DNA of 9,826 nt. Source: an uncultured Anaerococcus sp. GTDB taxonomy: Bacteria > Bacillota_A > Clostridia > Tissierellales > Peptoniphilaceae. The position numbers were made by a program, and so were the translations under genes. The notes under the pieces are model-generated. The model was not told the origin of the DNA. It saw nothing but the letters and a program-made list of their open reading frames with translations, and ran no database searches. Below, one piece after another: positions 7,413 to 9,826 of this stretch. How positions within the stretch are numbered: the first letter of the stretch is position 1; each line of letters begins with the position of its first letter. The stretch covers positions 1 to 9,826 of the forward strand of contig CAMEGY010000022.1 in the NCBI GenBank assembly GCA_945916625.1. Reading direction: 5' to 3'.

Positions 7413-8036
7413 ATGCAAATATATTTAATAAATGGGAAAAATGATATAGGCAAAACTGACTTTGCCGTAAATCTAGCAGAAAGACTGTCAGAAAATAATA
7501 AAGTCCTGCTTACATCCTTTTTTAGGGATGAAAATTCAAATATAGAAGATTTTTTCAAAAAAGATGGCATGGTAAGTTATGATATTTCAGATTATTTCCT
7601 AAAAATATGTGATTTAGATAGGGTAATAGTTAACGAAAATAACAACTTAAGCTTTATAATAGCACCACTTGTAGAAGATAAGTATGAGTTTAAGGTAGAT
7701 GATGTCTATAACTTATTAGACGAAGTAGAATCAGATATCATAATAATAGACAATCTTGATCTTGCAATAAAGGATGCGATAAAAATAGACATAATTAGAA
7801 AAGAAGATATCGACAAAGACTTAACTTCTGATTATTATTTTATAAATCGCGCTGATGATTCCTTTGACCCACGCCCTATAAAGGATAAACTAGAAGGCAA
7901 AAAATCAAAATACCTTGGCTATGTTAAAGAAAATGAATATTTCAAAAAAGTAATAGATAACCTAATAGCAGGCCAGGCTGAGCCCATTGAAACAATCGGA
8001 TTTTTTGAAAAGATTAAGAGAATATTTAGCAAATGA
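7413..8036 (+). CDS. Degenerate MinD-like P-loop protein with membrane tail
   Basis: A 207-residue protein of the ParA/MinD class, about 60 residues shorter than MinD. The deviant Walker A is kept in spacing but altered: G8-K-N-D-I-G-K-T15 against GKGGVGKT, with both lysines (Lys9, Lys14) present. A MinD-like region follows: SYDISDYF near residues 55-62 matches MinD VYDxxD, FIIAPLVEDK matches the LPA-x-Q-TRDKD stretch, and Asp108-IIII-Asp113 matches Walker A'. The two switch-I aspartates of MinD (Asp38 and Asp40 in E. coli) align with Ser35 and Phe37. About 50 residues after Walker A' (the TTPE/RDADR region of MinD) are missing. The C-terminus (residues 196-207, GFFEKIKRIFSK) is amphipathic and resembles the MinD membrane-targeting helix. 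It sits after mreBCD-PBP2, where minC-minD are often found, but neither minC nor minE is here. Membrane association is likely; ATP hydrolysis is doubtful. A different ParA-like family cannot be excluded. Confidence 0.75.
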   Translation: MQIYLINGKNDIGKTDFAVNLAERLSENNKVLLTSFFRDENSNIEDFFKKDGMVSYDISDYFLKICDLDRVIVNENNNLSFIIAPLVEDKYEFKVDDVYNLLDEVESDIIIIDNLDLAIKDAIKIDIIRKEDIDKDLTSDYYFINRADDSFDPRPIKDKLEGKKSKYLGYVKENEYFKKVIDNLIAGQAEPIETIGFFEKIKRIFSK

Positions 8037-8959
8037 GAATAATATACGAGGATAAAAAAGAGAAAGTCCTTGTTAGATGTGAAGAGGGGAGAGTTATGGA
8101 TCTTATTTTCTATGACTCTCCTCTTCATAATATCTACAGGGCTAAGGTAGTAAATAAGATTGACAGCCTCAATGCTTATTTTGTACAAATATCTGATACA
8201 GAAAATTTATTTCTAAAATCGACCCTATCCTATAAAATAGGAGATACTGCGATTGTAGAATATGTAAGAGAGCCTGCTAATGGTAAGTTAGGACTCGCAA
8301 GCGAAAATTTCAAGATAGAAAATGAAGCCTACACCCTAACCAGGTACCCCCTAAAGGGAAGACCAAAGCTAAAGAAAAATAAGAGAAAAGATGAGCGATT
8401 ATATAGGGAAATCATCCTGGATAAGGAAAATCTTATAAAAGAAGAAAACTTCCTACCAACGCCAAAACTACTTGTAGAAAACAAATTAAGAGATACTTAT
8501 TTGAGTGGCTTTAAAGACTATGAAATAAGAGAATTTGAAATAAAAAATTCATCTATCATTAAAGAACTTATCAAAAATATATCTAATTCTGAAATATTTT
8601 ATAATGACCTAGCTATAATTATAGATGAACTTAAGACTCTTACAGTAATCGATATAAACACAGGATCTAGGAAGTCAAAAAATAAAAAGAAGGACTTTTT
8701 ATTAAATGTTAATCTTGAACTAATTGATTTTATAACCTATAATCTGAAGCTTAGAAATATTGGAGGTATGGTTATAATAGATTTTTTAAGGTCAGACGGG
8801 GAAAAGAAAATAATAGAAGAATTTCAAAAAGCATGTGATAAATATAAACTAGAGGCAGAAATTTTTGGATTTACAAAAATGGGACTTTTTGAAATGACCA
8901 TAAAAAGAAGAGGCAATAGTCTAAAAGCAAAACTAAGTGAGAAAAATTTACTTCCTTAA
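8033..8959 (+). CDS. Miniature ribonuclease E/G family protein
   Basis: A 308-residue member of the RNase E/G endoribonucleases, which cut single-stranded RNA in mRNA decay and rRNA maturation; RNase G is about 490 residues. The N-terminus matches the family from the first Met: a beta strand pair (residues 2-28), then an S1-like domain (about 35-90; YRAKVVNKIDSLNAYFVQI). The catalytic DNase-I-like part has Asp207-Ile-Asn209-Thr-Gly and Asp250 in a GGMVIIDFLR segment. The 43-residue spacing equals that of Asp303 and Asp346 in E. coli RNase E. The GLFEMTIKRR motif follows, and the protein stops about where the CPxC Zn-link would begin. The region before Asp207 is about 95 residues shorter than in RNase E, so the 5'-sensor/RNase-H part is reduced. 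ATGA overlap with the upstream gene implies coupled translation; no good RBS is visible. RNA cleavage is likely but untested for so small a form. Confidence 0.88.
   Translation: MRIIYEDKKEKVLVRCEEGRVMDLIFYDSPLHNIYRAKVVNKIDSLNAYFVQISDTENLFLKSTLSYKIGDTAIVEYVREPANGKLGLASENFKIENEAYTLTRYPLKGRPKLKKNKRKDERLYREIILDKENLIKEENFLPTPKLLVENKLRDTYLSGFKDYEIREFEIKNSSIIKELIKNISNSEIFYNDLAIIIDELKTLTVIDINTGSRKSKNKKKDFLLNVNLELIDFITYNLKLRNIGGMVIIDFLRSDGEKKIIEEFQKACDKYKLEAEIFGFTKMGLFEMTIKRRGNSLKAKLSEKNLLP
8078..8129 (+). promoter_or_regulatory. Long RNA hairpin near the start of the RNase E/G gene
   Basis: An inverted repeat of about 21 base pairs lies 46-97 bases into the RNase E/G coding sequence. The left arm 8078-8100 pairs with the right arm 8109-8129, with an eight-base loop (8101-8108), one two-base bulge (8087-8088) and three G-U pairs. 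The core, 8081-8094 with 8115-8126, is twelve Watson-Crick pairs. Within the left arm are a strong Shine-Dalgarno-like GAGGGGA (8084-8090) and an in-frame ATG (8096-8098), both buried in the stem. No T-run follows on either strand, so it is not a terminator. The structure is seen in the sequence; a regulatory role (autoregulation by cleavage, or masking of an internal start) is inference. Confidence 0.55.
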
Positions 8960-9202
8960 TTCAAATGCTTTGACTAAAGCCTCTTTTTTATTCTTGCTAA
9001 GTTTTTTTATTCTAGACTCAAGCTTAAGTCCTATAGATTTGCTATCAACCCTCCTGTAATAAACAAGCTTTACAGGGAGTCTAGCCCTTGTATATTTGGC
9101 ACCCTTACCAGAATTGTGAACTTCTAGTCTTTTTTCTACATCAGTAGTGTAGCCAGTATATAGGCTATTGTCGCCACATCTTAAAATATATACAAAATGC
9201 AT
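8948..9202 (-). CDS. GIY-YIG domain protein, YhbQ/UPF0213 type
   Basis: An 84-residue single-domain GIY-YIG nuclease-fold protein. The family pattern is clear: Val4-Tyr-Ile-Leu7 and Leu14-Tyr-Thr-Gly-Tyr-Thr19 (the GIY and YIG positions), Arg25, His29, a GKGAKYTR segment at 32-39, RLPVKLVYY at 41-49, and the catalytic-type Glu62 followed by IKKL. The length is usual for the stand-alone YhbQ group, whose cellular role is poorly known; a DNA-processing role has been proposed for some members. The gene starts at the TAATG junction with RecX, with only a weak GAGAG upstream, so it is probably translated by coupling to recX. Its 3' end overlaps the converging RNase E/G gene by 12 bases. Confidence 0.9.
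   Translation of the reverse strand: MHFVYILRCGDNSLYTGYTTDVEKRLEVHNSGKGAKYTRARLPVKLVYYRRVDSKSIGLKLESRIKKLSKNKKEALVKAFELRK
8967..8990 (+). terminator. Possible weak intrinsic terminator after the RNase E/G gene
   Basis: GCTTT-GACT-AAAGC (8967-8980) forms a five-pair stem with a four-base loop, followed by CTCTTTTTTA (8981-8990), eight bases after the RNase E/G stop. It is in the right place and orientation to end the long plus-strand operon, though the stem is short with two G-C pairs. It lies within the 3' coding part of the converging GIY-YIG gene, so both signals share the same DNA. No other terminator-like structure is visible at this junction. Confidence 0.35.
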
Positions 9203-9807
9203 TAGGAAAATCTCTCATCAAGAACGATGTTAATAATATCTATATCAAAACCCTTACCGGCAAGGTGCCTAAAAACCTTAGTCCTATTTTCAAAAGAAAA
9301 ATCACCCTTAATCTTTTTATCAGCAAAAAAACCTGCCTTTTCTGCTTCTCTTATGTCATCTATAAGATATAGGTAATCTTCTATTAAATTATCATCGATA
9401 TGCTTACCCTTAAGCATGTAACGGATTTTCCCCCTTGACCAGCGGGAAATCTCATCCTTATCCCTTATATAGGCCTTAACATAGGCTTCATCATCCAAAA
9501 ACCCATAAGAGTCAAGATAGGCTATAATATCATCTATAACATGGTCAGAAAATTTCTTTTCTCTTAGCTTTTGTCTAATCTCATAGGTAGACTTTTGAGA
9601 ATAAGAAATTTTATTAAGAGCAAAATTTTTTGCCCTATTAAACTCGTCATTAGCCAAAATTTTTTTGTAAAGATCAAAAGTAATTTCTTTACCCGACTCA
9701 AAGTTATTTTCATAATACATATCATAGTCTATAAAAAACTTCTCACCAGAGATAGTCAGCCTGATTAAATTATACTTATCTGAATACTCAATATTTTCTA
9801 TAATCAT
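9202..9807 (-). CDS. recX: Regulatory protein RecX
   Basis: A 201-residue protein of the RecX family, which binds and modulates RecA filaments in the cytoplasm. A beta-rich N-terminal part of about 50 residues (IEYSDKYNLIRLTISGEKFF, then a KEITFDLYKKIL helix) is followed by three-helix repeats. Conserved positions are seen in SYSQKSTYEIRQKLREKKF (residues 68-86), IAYLDSYGFLDDEAYVKAYI (about 94-113) and SRGKIRYMLKGKHI (about 124-137), matching the usual S-x-x-E-L-x-x-K-L, L-x-x-x-G-x-x-D-D and G-x-x-x-I-x-x-x-L patterns. The length is normal for Firmicutes. No Shine-Dalgarno is visible upstream of the ATG (9805-9807), yet later starts would remove the normal N-terminal domain. It is followed by the GIY-YIG gene with a one-base overlap. 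recA is not in the window. Confidence 0.88.
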   Translation of the reverse strand: MIIENIEYSDKYNLIRLTISGEKFFIDYDMYYENNFESGKEITFDLYKKILANDEFNRAKNFALNKISYSQKSTYEIRQKLREKKFSDHVIDDIIAYLDSYGFLDDEAYVKAYIRDKDEISRWSRGKIRYMLKGKHIDDNLIEDYLYLIDDIREAEKAGFFADKKIKGDFSFENRTKVFRHLAGKGFDIDIINIVLDERFS

Positions 9808-9816
9808 TGCATGGTT

Positions 9817-9825
9817 AAAATAGCA
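9817..9825 (-). promoter_or_regulatory. Possible extended -10 element for recX
   Basis: Reading the minus strand, TGCTATTTT at 9825-9817 resembles an extended -10 (TGnTATAAT). It ends nine bases before the recX ATG, which would give an almost leaderless mRNA and would fit the missing Shine-Dalgarno. The same bases hold a TAA that could instead end an upstream gene. The window stops here, so no -35 can be judged. Confidence 0.2.
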
Positions 9826-9826
9826 T

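Noticed and set aside
8096..8098. ATG at 8096 as the true RNase E/G start
   Set aside because: It has a fine Shine-Dalgarno-like GAGGGGA, but the 21 residues before it match the family N-terminal strands, and the ATGA overlap supports the start at 8033. The purine run encodes Glu-Glu-Gly-Arg and is buried in a hairpin. It is kept only as a possible secondary start.
1..9826. CRISPR arrays, tRNA/rRNA genes, insertion sequences or prophage parts
   Set aside because: No spaced direct repeats, transposase-like proteins, attachment-like repeats or tRNA-like cloverleaf sequences were seen; the window is filled with chromosomal housekeeping-type genes.

Overview
The window reads as chromosome of a low-GC, Gram-positive anaerobe of the Clostridia/Tissierellia type. 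AT-rich coding, heavy use of AGA/AGG and ATA codons, clostridial-style protein sequences and the radC-mreBCD-PBP2-min gene order all fit. A Peptoniphilaceae genus such as Anaerococcus is my best guess, but that is inference from general resemblance only. There are no RNA genes, CRISPR arrays or mobile elements, and there is no intergenic gap longer than about 14 bases between the called genes.

Layout: nine plus-strand genes (27-8959) are packed head to tail with overlaps or very short gaps, as in one operon that enters from the left. First come an EetA-like NusG-domain-II membrane protein and an EetB-like 'Gx transporter', then RadC. The elongasome block follows: MreB, MreC, MreD and a very large class B PBP2. 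Next is a small MinD-derived protein at the place where many Firmicutes carry minC/minD, then a miniature RNase E/G. Two minus-strand genes, a GIY-YIG (YhbQ-type) protein and RecX, converge on this operon, and the GIY-YIG gene overlaps the RNase gene by 12 bases.

Working together: MreB, MreC and MreD organise lateral wall synthesis and PBP2 supplies the transpeptidase; RodA is not in the window. The interesting part is how many of the core proteins are altered. MreB has Asn in place of the conserved phosphate-2 Asp. PBP2 has a head region several hundred residues longer than in the model enzymes and an all-Cys/His version of the zinc site. The MinD relative keeps a deviant P-loop and a membrane-binding tail but has lost the aspartates needed for hydrolysis and dimer cycling, and it has no MinC or MinE partner here. 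The RNase E/G keeps its two metal-binding aspartates at the exact family spacing, but it stops before the Zn-link and has a shortened N-terminal region. A hairpin of about 21 base pairs lies near the start of the RNase gene and buries an internal Shine-Dalgarno plus ATG, which suggests self-regulation.

The strongest candidates for something undescribed are the degenerate MinD-like protein and the RNase E/G hairpin.
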